A stretch of 64,000 bases of DNA. Source: Microbacterium radiodurans (GTDB taxonomy: Bacteria > Actinomycetota > Actinomycetes > Actinomycetales > Microbacteriaceae). This document shows, piece by piece, positions 1-7,752 of the stretch. Numbering within the stretch: position 1 is the first letter of the stretch; every line of letters begins with the position of its first letter. The notes under the pieces were generated by a model. That model did not search any database. It had not been told where the DNA came from and worked only from the letters and a program-made list of their open reading frames with translations. The translations under genes and the position numbers were made by a program. The stretch covers positions 806,001-870,000 of the forward strand of contig NZ_VYRZ01000001.1 of assembly GCF_008710705.1 (NCBI RefSeq). The letters run 5' to 3'.

Positions 1-824
1 CCCTGGAAGTCGAGCTCGTTGGACTCGATCGTCCAGCCGGCCCCCTCGACCTCGGAGATCGTGTTGTTGTCGGCGATCTTGGCGCCGTTGGCCTCGCCGG
101 CCTTGATCGCGTTGGTGGTGGCCGTGACGTCCTCGAGGACGTTGATCGTCAGGTTGTCGTACTTGACCGCGTCGGCGTTCCAGTAGTCGGGGTTGGCGGT
201 GTAGTTGTACGTCGTGCCGGTGACGCTCGAGGCGGTGTCGAGGATGTACGGGCCGGAGCCGATCGGGTCGGTCGCCGAGTCGGGGTTGCCGAACGTCGAG
301 GGTGCCTGGATGAGGCCCTGGGCGTTGGAGAGGATGTTCACCAGCGACGGGTCGGGCGCCGGGAGCGTGATCGTCACGGTGGTCGCGTCGGGTGCCGCGA
401 ACTCCTTGCCGGCGAGGGTCGCGGCCTGCGGTGCGGTGCCGTCGCGGAAGTGCTCGAGGCTCGCCACGACCGCCTCGGCGTCGAGGGCGCTGCCGTCGCT
501 GAAGGTGATGCCTTCGCGGAGGATGAGGGTGAGGACGGTGTTGTCGTCGTTGTACGACCACTCGGTCGCCAGCCACGGCTGCGTCTCGCCCGAGGAGTCC
601 TTCATCAGGAGGGTGTCGAAGACCGCCTGGAAGAACGGGCTGCGGTTGCCCCACTCGGCGCCCTGGCCGATGTCGTAGCTGGTGGGTGCGGTGATCGCGG
701 TGAGGGTCAGTCGGTCGGCGCGACCGCTGTCGCTGCCGCCGGATCCGTCATCCGTCCCCGCGCATCCCGCCAGGGCGAGCGCTGCGACGACGGTGAGGGC
801 TGCTGTGGCCTTCCATCGGAACAT
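1..824 (-). CDS. ABC transporter substrate-binding lipoprotein, family 5 (peptide/nickel type), 3' end outside window
   Basis: Reading the reverse strand from the ATG at 824-822 gives 274 codons without a stop before the window edge. The start has a good Shine-Dalgarno (AGAAGGA, about 8 bases upstream). The N-terminus is a lipoprotein signal with lipobox LALAGC (Cys21), followed by a Gly/Ser/Asp linker. The mature part has the SBP_bac_5 pattern: a remark about output state near residue 55 (FFQAVFDTLL), then 'LREGITFSDGSALDAEAV' and 'PIGSGPY', hallmarks of oligopeptide/dipeptide binding proteins. It would deliver a peptide or another solute to a DppBC-type permease, presumably encoded further left. 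It is divergent from the TetR gene, and the shared 193-base spacer holds the paired palindromes described separately. The exact ligand cannot be read from sequence. The C-terminal half of the protein is missing from the window. Confidence 0.9.
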   Translation of the reverse strand, partial: MFRWKATAALTVVAALALAGCAGTDDGSGGSDSGRADRLTLTAITAPTSYDIGQGAEWGNRSPFFQAVFDTLLMKDSSGETQPWLATEWSYNDDNTVLTLILREGITFSDGSALDAEAVVASLEHFRDGTAPQAATLAGKEFAAPDATTVTITLPAPDPSLVNILSNAQGLIQAPSTFGNPDSATDPIGSGPYILDTASSVTGTTYNYTANPDYWNADAVKYDNLTINVLEDVTATTNAIKAGEANGAKIADNNTISEVEGAGWTIESNELDFQ

Positions 825-892
825 CTTCGGTCCTTCTCTCAGGAGGCGATACCCCGGTGGATCGCCCTGGCGCTGGACGCTAGCAGCAAAAT

Positions 893-938
893 CTAACGAG
901 GACTAGGTTTTCAAATATAAATTTCTAGTAACTACTAG
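893..938. promoter_or_regulatory. Paired palindromes, probable TetR operators
   Basis: In an AT-rich island, CTAGTAACTACTAG (925-938) is a perfect palindrome with a 2-base spacer. CTAACGAGGACTAG (893-906) is a degraded copy exactly 32 bases earlier. The word ACTAGGTTTT is repeated directly at both sites. They sit between the divergent binding-protein and TetR genes, where an autoregulatory TetR would bind. Assignment to this TetR is inferred from position. Confidence 0.6.
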
Positions 939-1017
939 GTTTTGGGATCGCTGCCATGCAGACTGGCCTCAGCGCCCGCCAACGACGGTCGGCGAATCCC
1001 CCACGACGGCGAGGAAC

Positions 1018-1677
1018 ATGACCGAGACGATCGCCCCGGCACGCGGCCGCCGGGGCAGCTATGCGAAATCCGAGGCGACGCGGCAGGCGATCCTCGACGC
1101 GGCCCTCGAGGTGTTCTCCCAATCGGGCTACCGGGCGGGGTCGCTTCGCGACATCGCGCAGCGCGTCGACATGAGCGAGGCGGGGCTTCTGCACCACTTC
1201 CGCAACAAGAGCGCCCTCCTCGAAGCGGTGCTCGAGCTCCGAGACGAGCAGGCCCGCGCTCTGGTTCCGATCGAGTCCGGGGACGGCGTCGAGCTGCTGC
1301 GCGGCCTCGTCGGCCTCGCGGAGTACAACGCGTCGATCCCCGGCGTCGTCGAGCTGTTCACGACGCTCTCCGCCGAGGCGACCGCGCCCGACCACCCGGC
1401 GCACGCGTACTTCCTGCGGCGCTACGAGTACACCCGACGCAACATCGAGCGCGCCTTCCGCGATCTGCGCGACCGGGGGCTCCTCCGCCATGGGATGACG
1501 CCGCGCCGCGGGGCCGTGATCATGGTCGCCCTCATGGACGGGCTGCAGGTGCAGTGGCTCCTGCATCGCGACATCCTCGACATGGCCGAGGAGCTGCGCG
1601 CCGTCTTCTCGACCTTTGTCGACATCGACTGGAACGCGGCCGGAACCGACGCGGTTCCGGAGTCGGTCCCGGCATGA
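1018..1677 (+). CDS. TetR/AcrR-family transcriptional regulator
   Basis: 219 residues. Residues about 17-65 form a TetR-type helix-turn-helix (TRQAILDAALEVFSQ, then SLRDIAQRVDMSEAGLLHHF with the conserved LLHHFRNK recognition-helix end). The helical C-terminal half is the ligand/dimer domain and is too diverse to name an inducer. A GAGGA lies only 2 bases before the ATG, closer than ideal, but the start fits the domain boundary. The stop overlaps the next start (ATGA at 1674-1677), so it is translationally coupled to a TolB-like propeller protein. The divergent solute-binding gene and the palindromes between them suggest it controls that transporter and itself. Confidence 0.92.
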   Translation: MTETIAPARGRRGSYAKSEATRQAILDAALEVFSQSGYRAGSLRDIAQRVDMSEAGLLHHFRNKSALLEAVLELRDEQARALVPIESGDGVELLRGLVGLAEYNASIPGVVELFTTLSAEATAPDHPAHAYFLRRYEYTRRNIERAFRDLRDRGLLRHGMTPRRGAVIMVALMDGLQVQWLLHRDILDMAEELRAVFSTFVDIDWNAAGTDAVPESVPA

Positions 1678-2591
1678 GCGAGCGGTGGGCGCGTCGACTG
1701 GCGGACGGTCAGCGCTGCCGCGTGCACGTCTACGACACCGTCAGCCGGCGGTCGGAGGTCGTCCACGTCGACGAGCGGATTCTGCTGGAGGCGCCGAACT
1801 GGACGGCATCCGGCGATCTCGTGCTCAACGGCGACGGCGACCTGTGGACCATGCCCGCCGACGGCTCGCGCGCTCCCGAGCGCATCCCGCTGACCGGCGC
1901 CCCCGAGCTCAACAACGACCACGTGCTCGATCCCGACGGGCTGCGGATCCATCTCTCCGGCAATGACGGCGCGCTCTACACCGCGCCGCTGGCGGGCGGG
2001 CGGGCCGAGCTCGTTCCGGGAACGGGGGATGCCGGCATCCGTCACTTCCTCCACGGCGTCAGTCCCGATGGCGCCCGGCTCGCCTACGTCGCGATCGACC
2101 CGGCGGCGGGCTGGGGGAGCGGAACGGTGCGCACGATCGGCGTCGACGGGTCCGACGACCGTGCTGTGACGAGCGGCGCCGGAGCGGACGACGGGTCCGA
2201 GTACACGCCCGACGGCGCGTGGATCTACCTCAACACCGAGCGCTTCTCGCAGCAGCCGGGGCACGCGCAGATCGCCCGGGTGCGGCCGGACGGTTCGGGG
2301 CTCGAGCAGCTCACCTTCGGCGACCGCGTCAGCTGGTTCCCGCACCTGGATCCGACGGGCGCGCGAGCGGTCTTCATCTCGTTCCCGGCCGGCACCCTCG
2401 GCCACCCGGCCGATCTGCCCGTCCGCCTGCACCTCGTCGATCTCGGCGGTGCCGACGGTGCCGACGGCGCGGATGGCTGGCGCGGCGAGGACGCGATCGT
2501 AGATCTTCTCGGGGGTCAGGGGACCATCAACGTCAACAGCTGGGCGCCCGATGGGCGGCGCTTCGCCTACGTCGACTACCCGGTCGGATGA
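1674..2591 (+). CDS. TolB-like WD40/PD40 beta-propeller protein
   Basis: 305 residues from the ATG that overlaps the tetR stop. The sequence is built of about six PD40-type blades with repeats such as SPDGARLAYVAID, TPDGAWIYLNTER, DPTGARAVFISFP and APDGRRFAYVDYP, the pattern of TolB C-terminal propellers and DPP-IV-like N-terminal domains. No signal peptide, peptidase domain or catalytic triad is visible, so it is probably a cytoplasmic binding scaffold. A low-complexity Gly-Ala-Asp run lies near residue 265. Relatives are often annotated as translocation protein TolB or biopolymer transporter Tol, but actinobacteria lack a classical Tol-Pal outer-membrane system, so that role is unlikely. 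Its function here is unknown beyond coexpression with the regulator. Confidence 0.8.
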   Translation: MSERWARRLADGQRCRVHVYDTVSRRSEVVHVDERILLEAPNWTASGDLVLNGDGDLWTMPADGSRAPERIPLTGAPELNNDHVLDPDGLRIHLSGNDGALYTAPLAGGRAELVPGTGDAGIRHFLHGVSPDGARLAYVAIDPAAGWGSGTVRTIGVDGSDDRAVTSGAGADDGSEYTPDGAWIYLNTERFSQQPGHAQIARVRPDGSGLEQLTFGDRVSWFPHLDPTGARAVFISFPAGTLGHPADLPVRLHLVDLGGADGADGADGWRGEDAIVDLLGGQGTINVNSWAPDGRRFAYVDYPVG

Positions 2592-2642
2592 GAAAAGCTT
2601 CATGAGGTTTCGCTGAGCCGGCGCATAGGCTCGAACGACGCA

Positions 2643-2656
2643 GGAAAGCGCATTCC
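2643..2656. promoter_or_regulatory. LacI-type operator upstream of the PL11 lyase
   Basis: GGAAAGCGCATTCC is a 14-base palindrome with one mismatch, centred on GC and 15 bases before the lyase start. It matches the AAGCGCTT-type motif found before other carbohydrate operons in the window. Confidence 0.6.
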
Positions 2657-2671
2657 GATTGGAACGATTCA

Positions 2672-5551
2672 ATGGCGAAATCACTCAGATCGACCCTGCT
2701 CGCGAGCGTCGCGGCAGGCTCCCTCGCCCTCGGCGGACTGGCCGTCGTGCCGGCTGCCGTCGGCGCCGAGCAGACCGGCGCGGAGGCTCCCGTCCCCCGG
2801 CTCGAGGCCCTCGACCGCGGTCTCGTCGCGGTCTCGACCGACGCGGGGGTCTTCCTCTCGTGGCGCCTCCTCGGGGGTGAGGCGAGCGGCGCAGACGAGA
2901 CCGGCCTGACCGGCACCGACTTCGTGGTCTACCGCGACGGCGAACGCATCGCGACCGTCACCGACAGCACGAACTTCCGCGACGAGGGCGGCTCGACGGC
3001 ATCCGTCTACCGCGTCGCCGCGGTCACTGCGGGCGTCGAGGCGGCGCCGAGCGACGAGACGGCGCCGCTCGCGCAGAACCACCTCGACATCCCGCTCCAG
3101 AAGCCCGCCGACGGGGTCACGCCGGTGGGCGAGGCGTTCACCTACTCGGCCGGTGACGTATCGGTCGGCGATGTCGACGGCGACGGCCAGTACGAGTTCA
3201 TCGTGAAGTGGGACCCGTCCAACGCGAAGGACGTCTCGCAGGTCGGCTACACCGGCAGCGTCTACATCGACACCTACGACCTCGACGGGACGCTGCTGAA
3301 CCGGCTCGACCTGGGACCGAACATCCGCGCCGGTGCGCACTACACGCAGTTCCTGACCTACGACTTCGACGGCGACGGCCGCGCCGAGACGATCCTCAAG
3401 ACCGCGCCGGGAACGAAGTCGATCACGTACGCCGCGGACGGCTCCGTCGAGAGCGAGCAGTACATCTCGATGCCGGACGAGGACCTCGCCGCGGGGTACT
3501 CGCACGACGACGACTACCGCCTGAGCGCCGACGACTACTACGAGCACCTCGTCGAGATGTTCCGCGGGTGGGCGACGCGCGAGGAGGTCGTCTCCGGCCA
3601 GTGGCCGGCGACCCTCGAGCAGGCCTTCGGCATCGAGGCGCGCTACGACTATCCGCTCTCGGACGCCGACGCGCGTGCGCTCGTCGATCACTTCGTCGAC
3701 GTCTACGCCCCGGCGCGGAGCAGCCGCAACCTGCTCCGCAACTTCGAGGGGTTCATCCTCGACGGCCCGGAGTACCTGACGGTCTTCGACGGACGCAGCG
3801 GCGCCGAGCTGCAGACCGTGCGCTACGAGCCCGGTCGCGGCGACGACGGCCTGCTCTGGGGCGATTACGCGATGTCGCGCATCGAACCCGGCAACCGCGT
3901 CGATCGTTTCCTCTCGGGCGTCGCCTACCTCGACGGCGAGGAGCCCTCGGCCGTCTTCGCGCGCGGCTACTACACGCGCTCGACCATCGCGACCTACGAC
4001 TGGGACGGCGAGAACCTGTCGCAGCGGTGGTTCGTCGACAGCGGGCACGCCCCCATGTCGAACCCCTTCAACGACGGTCCGCACGGCGTCGACGGCACCG
4101 ACCCGGTGTACGGCACCATCACGACGCAGGGATTCCACAGCCTGTCGGCGGCCGATGTCGACGGCGACGGCAAGCACGAGATCGTCTACGGCTCGGCGAC
4201 GATCGACGACGACGGCTCGCTGCTCTACAGCTCGTTCGCCGAGATGCCCGAGGGTTCGGCGCAGCCGGGCGAGAACGTCCGGCTCGGCCACGGCGACGCG
4301 ATGCACGTCGCCGACATCGATCCGACCCGACCCGGCCTCGAGATCTTCACCGTCCACGAGGGCGGCGCGTATGCCCCCTACGGCACGGCGCTGCGCGACG
4401 CCGCCACCGGCGAGGTGCTCTTCGGTGCCTACTCCGGTCGCGACACCGGCCGCGGCATGATCGGCGACGTCCGCTCCGATGTTCCCGGCATGGAGGTCTG
4501 GTCGAGCATGCCGGGCGGCACCGATGCGTCGGGCCTGCTCTCGGCCACCGGCGAGGTGCTCTCGAGCGCGACGCCCGGGACCAACCAGTCGATCCGCTGG
4601 GCCGGCGACCTGACGACCCAGCTCGTCAACGGCTCGGGTGCGACGACCCCGACGATCGACGACTGGACGCGCGGGACGGTGCTCACGGCATCCGGCACGC
4701 TCACCAACAACGGCACGAAGGGCAACCCGGGCCTCGTCGCGGACGTCTTCGGCGACTGGCGCGAAGAGCTCGTCGTGCGGACGGCCGATTCGTCGGCGCT
4801 GCGGATCTACATCTCCACCGAGCTCACAGAGCACAAGCTCTACACGCTCATGCACGACCCGCAGTACCGCGCCGAGGTCGCTCGCCAGCAGACGACCTAC
4901 AACCAGCCGAGCTACACGAGCTTCTACCTCGCGTCCGACATGGACTTCGGCGGCGTCCCGCTGCGTCCCGCGGCGGCTCCGGTCGCGGCTCCCGGCATCG
5001 GGGTCGACTCCGGGGGCGTCAACGTCACGTGGAAGGCGGCGGAGCAGGATGCCGGCGGCCCGGTCACCGGGTACGTCGTGACGCTGACCGGCGCTGACGG
5101 AGCCGTCGTAGCCGAGCAGACGGTCGGCGCCGAGGCCCGGCGGGCGAGCTTCGCCGGACTCGCGGCGGGACGGTACCGGGCGAGCGTCGTGGCCGAGAAC
5201 CGCTACGGCGCCTCGGCGGCCTCGCCGGCGTCGGCCGCGGCGACGGTGGCGGCCGGTCAGCCGCTGCGGCTCGCGGTCAACGCCAAGGCGCAGTGCGTGA
5301 ACGGCGAGGCGCACGTCGCGGTCTACGCCTACAACGACGCGGGACGCGCCGTCGATGTCCGACTCTCGGCCCTCGGCCAGAGCAGCGCCTCGAAGGGTGT
5401 GGCTGCGGGCAAGGCCGCGTACGCCCTGCTCGACAGCGGCTCGGCCTCGGTGCCGGCGGGCTCGGCGACGATCACGGCGTATGCGTGGGTCGACGGCGTG
5501 GGCTACCACGCGACCTACCCCGCTGCGTACGCGGCGGTCCACTGCCGCTGA
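2672..5551 (+). CDS. Secreted rhamnogalacturonan lyase, polysaccharide lyase family 11
   Basis: 959 residues. Residues 1-32 are a Sec signal peptide (basic start, hydrophobic core, AVGA cleavage region). The central part is a PL11 eight-bladed propeller of the B. subtilis YesW/YesX type. Calcium-binding loops DVDGDG (about 167), DFDGDG (about 233) and DVDGDG (about 499) are visible, plus the conserved DAMHVADIDPTRPGLE and NQSIRWAGD-like blocks. An acidic helical segment around residues 270-355 interrupts the propeller. A fibronectin-III-like domain (about 775-860) and an extra C-terminal beta domain of about 100 residues follow, probably for substrate or surface contact. The enzyme cleaves the rhamnosyl-galacturonosyl bond of the RG-I backbone by beta-elimination outside the cell. 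It is a single-gene unit with its own operator and ends in tandem terminator hairpins. It is the only clearly secreted glycan enzyme in the window. Confidence 0.93.
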   Translation: MAKSLRSTLLASVAAGSLALGGLAVVPAAVGAEQTGAEAPVPRLEALDRGLVAVSTDAGVFLSWRLLGGEASGADETGLTGTDFVVYRDGERIATVTDSTNFRDEGGSTASVYRVAAVTAGVEAAPSDETAPLAQNHLDIPLQKPADGVTPVGEAFTYSAGDVSVGDVDGDGQYEFIVKWDPSNAKDVSQVGYTGSVYIDTYDLDGTLLNRLDLGPNIRAGAHYTQFLTYDFDGDGRAETILKTAPGTKSITYAADGSVESEQYISMPDEDLAAGYSHDDDYRLSADDYYEHLVEMFRGWATREEVVSGQWPATLEQAFGIEARYDYPLSDADARALVDHFVDVYAPARSSRNLLRNFEGFILDGPEYLTVFDGRSGAELQTVRYEPGRGDDGLLWGDYAMSRIEPGNRVDRFLSGVAYLDGEEPSAVFARGYYTRSTIATYDWDGENLSQRWFVDSGHAPMSNPFNDGPHGVDGTDPVYGTITTQGFHSLSAADVDGDGKHEIVYGSATIDDDGSLLYSSFAEMPEGSAQPGENVRLGHGDAMHVADIDPTRPGLEIFTVHEGGAYAPYGTALRDAATGEVLFGAYSGRDTGRGMIGDVRSDVPGMEVWSSMPGGTDASGLLSATGEVLSSATPGTNQSIRWAGDLTTQLVNGSGATTPTIDDWTRGTVLTASGTLTNNGTKGNPGLVADVFGDWREELVVRTADSSALRIYISTELTEHKLYTLMHDPQYRAEVARQQTTYNQPSYTSFYLASDMDFGGVPLRPAAAPVAAPGIGVDSGGVNVTWKAAEQDAGGPVTGYVVTLTGADGAVVAEQTVGAEARRASFAGLAAGRYRASVVAENRYGASAASPASAAATVAAGQPLRLAVNAKAQCVNGEAHVAVYAYNDAGRAVDVRLSALGQSSASKGVAAGKAAYALLDSGSASVPAGSATITAYAWVDGVGYHATYPAAYAAVHCR

Positions 5552-5658
5552 CCTGCGGCTGTGTTCGGGGCGGGCGATACGTTCGTCGGACGGCTGGGGC
5601 TGGTGGGGCTGGTGACCTCGATCGAGTGGTCACCGGCCCCACCCGTCCGACGTTCGTA
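5543..5658. repeat. 116-base direct repeat, copy 1
   Basis: This copy repeats, with few mismatches, at 5695-5810, an offset of 152 bases. It begins within the last codons of the lyase gene and contains a complete stem-loop. Confidence 0.9.
5584..5652. terminator. Long hairpin, probable bidirectional terminator (copy 1)
   Basis: Outer arms CGTCGGACG and CGTCCGACG enclose an inner 16-base-pair stem made of GGTGGGGC-T-GGTGACC and its partner, with loop TCGATCGAGT. It lies between convergent genes (lyase and MFS exporter). There is no T-tract, as is common in high-GC actinobacteria. Confidence 0.65.
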
Positions 5659-5694
5659 TCGGCACCGCCGCCCCGGCCGCCCGTGGGCGGGGCG

Positions 5695-5810
5695 TGCCGC
5701 TGACCTGCGGCTGTGTTCGGGGCGGGCGATACGTCCGTCGGACGGCTGGGGCGGGTGGGGCTGGTGACCTCGATCGAGTGGTCACCGGCCCCACCCGTCC
5801 GACGTTCGTA
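5695..5810. repeat. 116-base direct repeat, copy 2
   Basis: Second copy of the 5543-5658 unit. Differences are single substitutions, e.g. ATACGTTCG versus ATACGTCCG and GGGGCTGG versus GGGGCGGG. Confidence 0.9.
5736..5804. terminator. Long hairpin, probable bidirectional terminator (copy 2)
   Basis: Same stem-loop as at 5584-5652, shifted by 152 bases, placed about 30 bases from the stop codon of the convergent MFS gene. Tandem duplication gives each converging gene a nearby hairpin. Confidence 0.65.
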
Positions 5811-5837
5811 CCGCCTGCTCGCCGGGCGGGTGCCGGC

Positions 5838-7202
5838 TCAGTGCGCGGGGCGGGTGCGCGGGCGCTCGCCCGGCTCGGGCGCATCCGGCAGCGGGATCGC
5901 CGTCGTGCCGGCGACCTCGTCGCTGAACTCCTCGGGGGACACCACCGAGATCGGTCGGGTCTCGTCGAGGGCCAGCGCGAATCGGCGCGAGCTCGAGCGG
6001 TGGACGCGTCCCGAGACGAGCATCCAGGTCACCCCGACGCCGAACGCCGCGAGGGCGGCGATCGCCCCGAGGCCGATCGCCGCGCGCGGGCCGAACTCGT
6101 CGGCGACCCAACCCACGATGGGTGCCCCGATGGGGGTGCCGCCCATGAGGATCGCCATGTACAGCGCGAGCACGCGGCCGCGAAGCGCCGGATCGGTCGT
6201 CGTCTGCACGTAGCCGTTGGCCGTCGTCAGCGTCGTCACGACCGCGAAGCCGGTGAACATGAGCGTCACGGCGTAGAGCCAGTACGTCGGCATGAAGGCC
6301 GAGACCGCCGCGGCGACCGCGAACAGGCCGGCGCCGAAGATGACGACGCGGATGCGGGCGCGGTCGCGGCGCGCCGCCATGAGCGCCCCCGCGAGCGACC
6401 CGATCGCGAGGATCGAGCTGAGCAGGCCGTAGCCGTCGGCATCCCGGCCGAACTCGATCGCCATCGTCGAGGCGAAGATGGGGAAGTTCATCCCGAACGC
6501 GCCGAGCAGGAACACCATCGCGAAGGCGACCATGAGGTCGGGGCGGCCGCGGACGTAGCGGAAGCCGTCGGCGAGGCGCGCGGCGCCGGTCGAGGCGGCT
6601 CGCGGGATCAGCTCGGCCGGGCGGATGAGCACGAGCGCCACGATCATCGCCAGGAACGTCAGCGCGTTGATGAAGAAGACCCACCCGGTGCCCACGGCGA
6701 CGATCACGACGCCGGCGACGGCCGGGCCGATCATGCGCGCACCGTTGAAGGATGCCGCGTTCAGCGCGACGGCGTTGGCGGCGATCTCGCGCGCCACGAT
6801 GTCGGAGACGAACGCCTGGCGGGCGGGGTTGTCGAAGGCCGAGATGAGGCCCAGGCCGAAGGCGAACGCGTACATCAGCGGGAGCGTCATGACCCCCGCG
6901 AGCAGCAGGATGCCGATGACGAGACCGACGAGCAGGAGGGAGCTCTGCGTGATCATCAGCAGCCGTCGCCGGTCGAACCGGTCGGCGACCCATCCGGTGA
7001 CGCCGACGAGCAGCAGCGGCGGGGCGAACTGCAGCGCCATCGTCACGCCCATCGCGCCGGCGTCGTTGTCGGTGAGGCCGGTCAGCACGACCCAGCTGAG
7101 CGCCGTCGCCTGCATCCAGGCACCGACGTTCGACACCAGGGCGCCGATGAACCAGACGCGGTAGTTGAAGACGGAGAACGAGCGGAACATCGCCGAGCTC
7201 AT
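5838..7202 (-). CDS. MFS transporter, EntS/MFS_3-like
   Basis: 454 residues with about twelve hydrophobic segments and the MFS 2-3 loop motif GWVADRFDRRRLL (near residue 70), a variant of GxLaDrxgRr/k. The sequence resembles the MFS_3 group (enterobactin exporter EntS-like and many actinobacterial drug or siderophore exporters). The start at 7202 is chosen because it overlaps the marR stop as ATGA; another Met lies four codons on. It is cotranscribed with and downstream of MarR, the usual arrangement of a drug or metabolite efflux pump controlled by its local repressor. The substrate is unknown. The C-terminus is short, polar and Asp/Pro-rich. Confidence 0.88.
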   Translation of the reverse strand: MSSAMFRSFSVFNYRVWFIGALVSNVGAWMQATALSWVVLTGLTDNDAGAMGVTMALQFAPPLLLVGVTGWVADRFDRRRLLMITQSSLLLVGLVIGILLLAGVMTLPLMYAFAFGLGLISAFDNPARQAFVSDIVAREIAANAVALNAASFNGARMIGPAVAGVVIVAVGTGWVFFINALTFLAMIVALVLIRPAELIPRAASTGAARLADGFRYVRGRPDLMVAFAMVFLLGAFGMNFPIFASTMAIEFGRDADGYGLLSSILAIGSLAGALMAARRDRARIRVVIFGAGLFAVAAAVSAFMPTYWLYAVTLMFTGFAVVTTLTTANGYVQTTTDPALRGRVLALYMAILMGGTPIGAPIVGWVADEFGPRAAIGLGAIAALAAFGVGVTWMLVSGRVHRSSSRRFALALDETRPISVVSPEEFSDEVAGTTAIPLPDAPEPGERPRTRPAH

Positions 7203-7690
7203 CGGCCGGCCACCTCCCGCATGACGAGGGCCGCGGCCGCCAGGATGCCGCGCTGCTCGCGAGACAGTGCCTCGAGCGCGTGCTCGAGCCACGAGTCGCG
7301 GCGGCGCGTCGTCTCGGTGACGACCGTGCGTCCTGCCTCCGAGAGGGCGATGTTGACCTTGCGCCGGTCGCCGTCGTCGGTCGTGCGCGTGAGGTAGCCG
7401 AGGACCTCGAGGTGGTTGACCGTGCGATTCATCGACGGCGGCGAGACGCGCTCGCGCTCGGCGAGCTCGCCGAGGGTGTGCGGGCCGTGGACGGCGAGGT
7501 TCGCGAGCACGGCGAACTGGCCGTCGCTCATGCTGTCGACGGCGCGCTCGGCGCGCAGCCGCCGGGCCAGCCGGAAGGTGGCCATGCGCAGGTCGGTGGC
7601 CTCGTGCGCGAGATCGCCGGCGCCGGGGGCGAGTTCGGCGGCTGTCGGGGAGGGGACGGGAGAATCCGAGGAGGGGGGATCGTTGCTCAT
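7199..7690 (-). CDS. MarR-family transcriptional regulator
   Basis: 163 residues: a Pro/Ser-rich N-terminal tail of about 25 residues, then a winged helix. Core elements are MSDGQFAVLANLAVHGPHT, LGELAERERVSPPSMNRTVNHLE (recognition helix about residues 84-100) and the wing DDGDRRKVNIAL, all typical of MarR. A dimerisation helix follows (WLEHALEALSREQRGIL). It is probably an autorepressor acting on the palindrome immediately upstream, which also overlaps the promoter region of the divergent hydrolase. The stop codon overlaps the start of the MFS exporter, so the two proteins are made together. Confidence 0.92.
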   Translation of the reverse strand: MSNDPPSSDSPVPSPTAAELAPGAGDLAHEATDLRMATFRLARRLRAERAVDSMSDGQFAVLANLAVHGPHTLGELAERERVSPPSMNRTVNHLEVLGYLTRTTDDGDRRKVNIALSEAGRTVVTETTRRRDSWLEHALEALSREQRGILAAAALVMREVAGR

Positions 7691-7698
7691 GTCTGATA

Positions 7699-7726
7699 CT
7701 TAGCCTAGCTCATTAGCCTTGCTAAG
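7699..7726. promoter_or_regulatory. Probable MarR operator
   Basis: CTTAGC (7699-7704) and GCTAAG (7721-7726) form an inverted repeat. Inside it, TTAGCC followed by AGCT or TTGCT appears twice as a direct repeat. The site is 9 bases upstream of marR and just before a -10-like TAGACT for the divergent hydrolase, so one protein could control both genes. Confidence 0.55.
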
Positions 7727-7739
7727 AGGCGGGTCGCCG

Positions 7740-7745
7740 TAGACT
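7740..7745 (+). promoter_or_regulatory. -10 element TAGACT of the alpha/beta hydrolase gene
   Basis: TAGACT lies 7 bases before the ATG at 7753 and there is no Shine-Dalgarno, which is the actinobacterial pattern for a leaderless transcript starting at or next to the start codon. Confidence 0.5.
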
Positions 7746-7752
7746 CACGCGC

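Noticed and set aside
205..906. Plus-strand open frames over the left end
   Set aside because: The coherent gene is on the opposite strand, with a lipoprotein signal and SBP_bac_5 motifs; the plus-strand frames carry no recognisable family.
1674..2591. Propeller protein as a true TolB of a Tol-Pal system
   Set aside because: It has no signal peptide and the organism type has no matching outer-membrane system; no tol or pal gene is near.
2681..5542. Open frame of about 950 codons on the minus strand across the lyase gene
   Set aside because: It mirrors the codon structure of the plus-strand PL11 gene; its translation is Arg/Ala/Gly-rich with no domain. GC-rich third positions create such frames.
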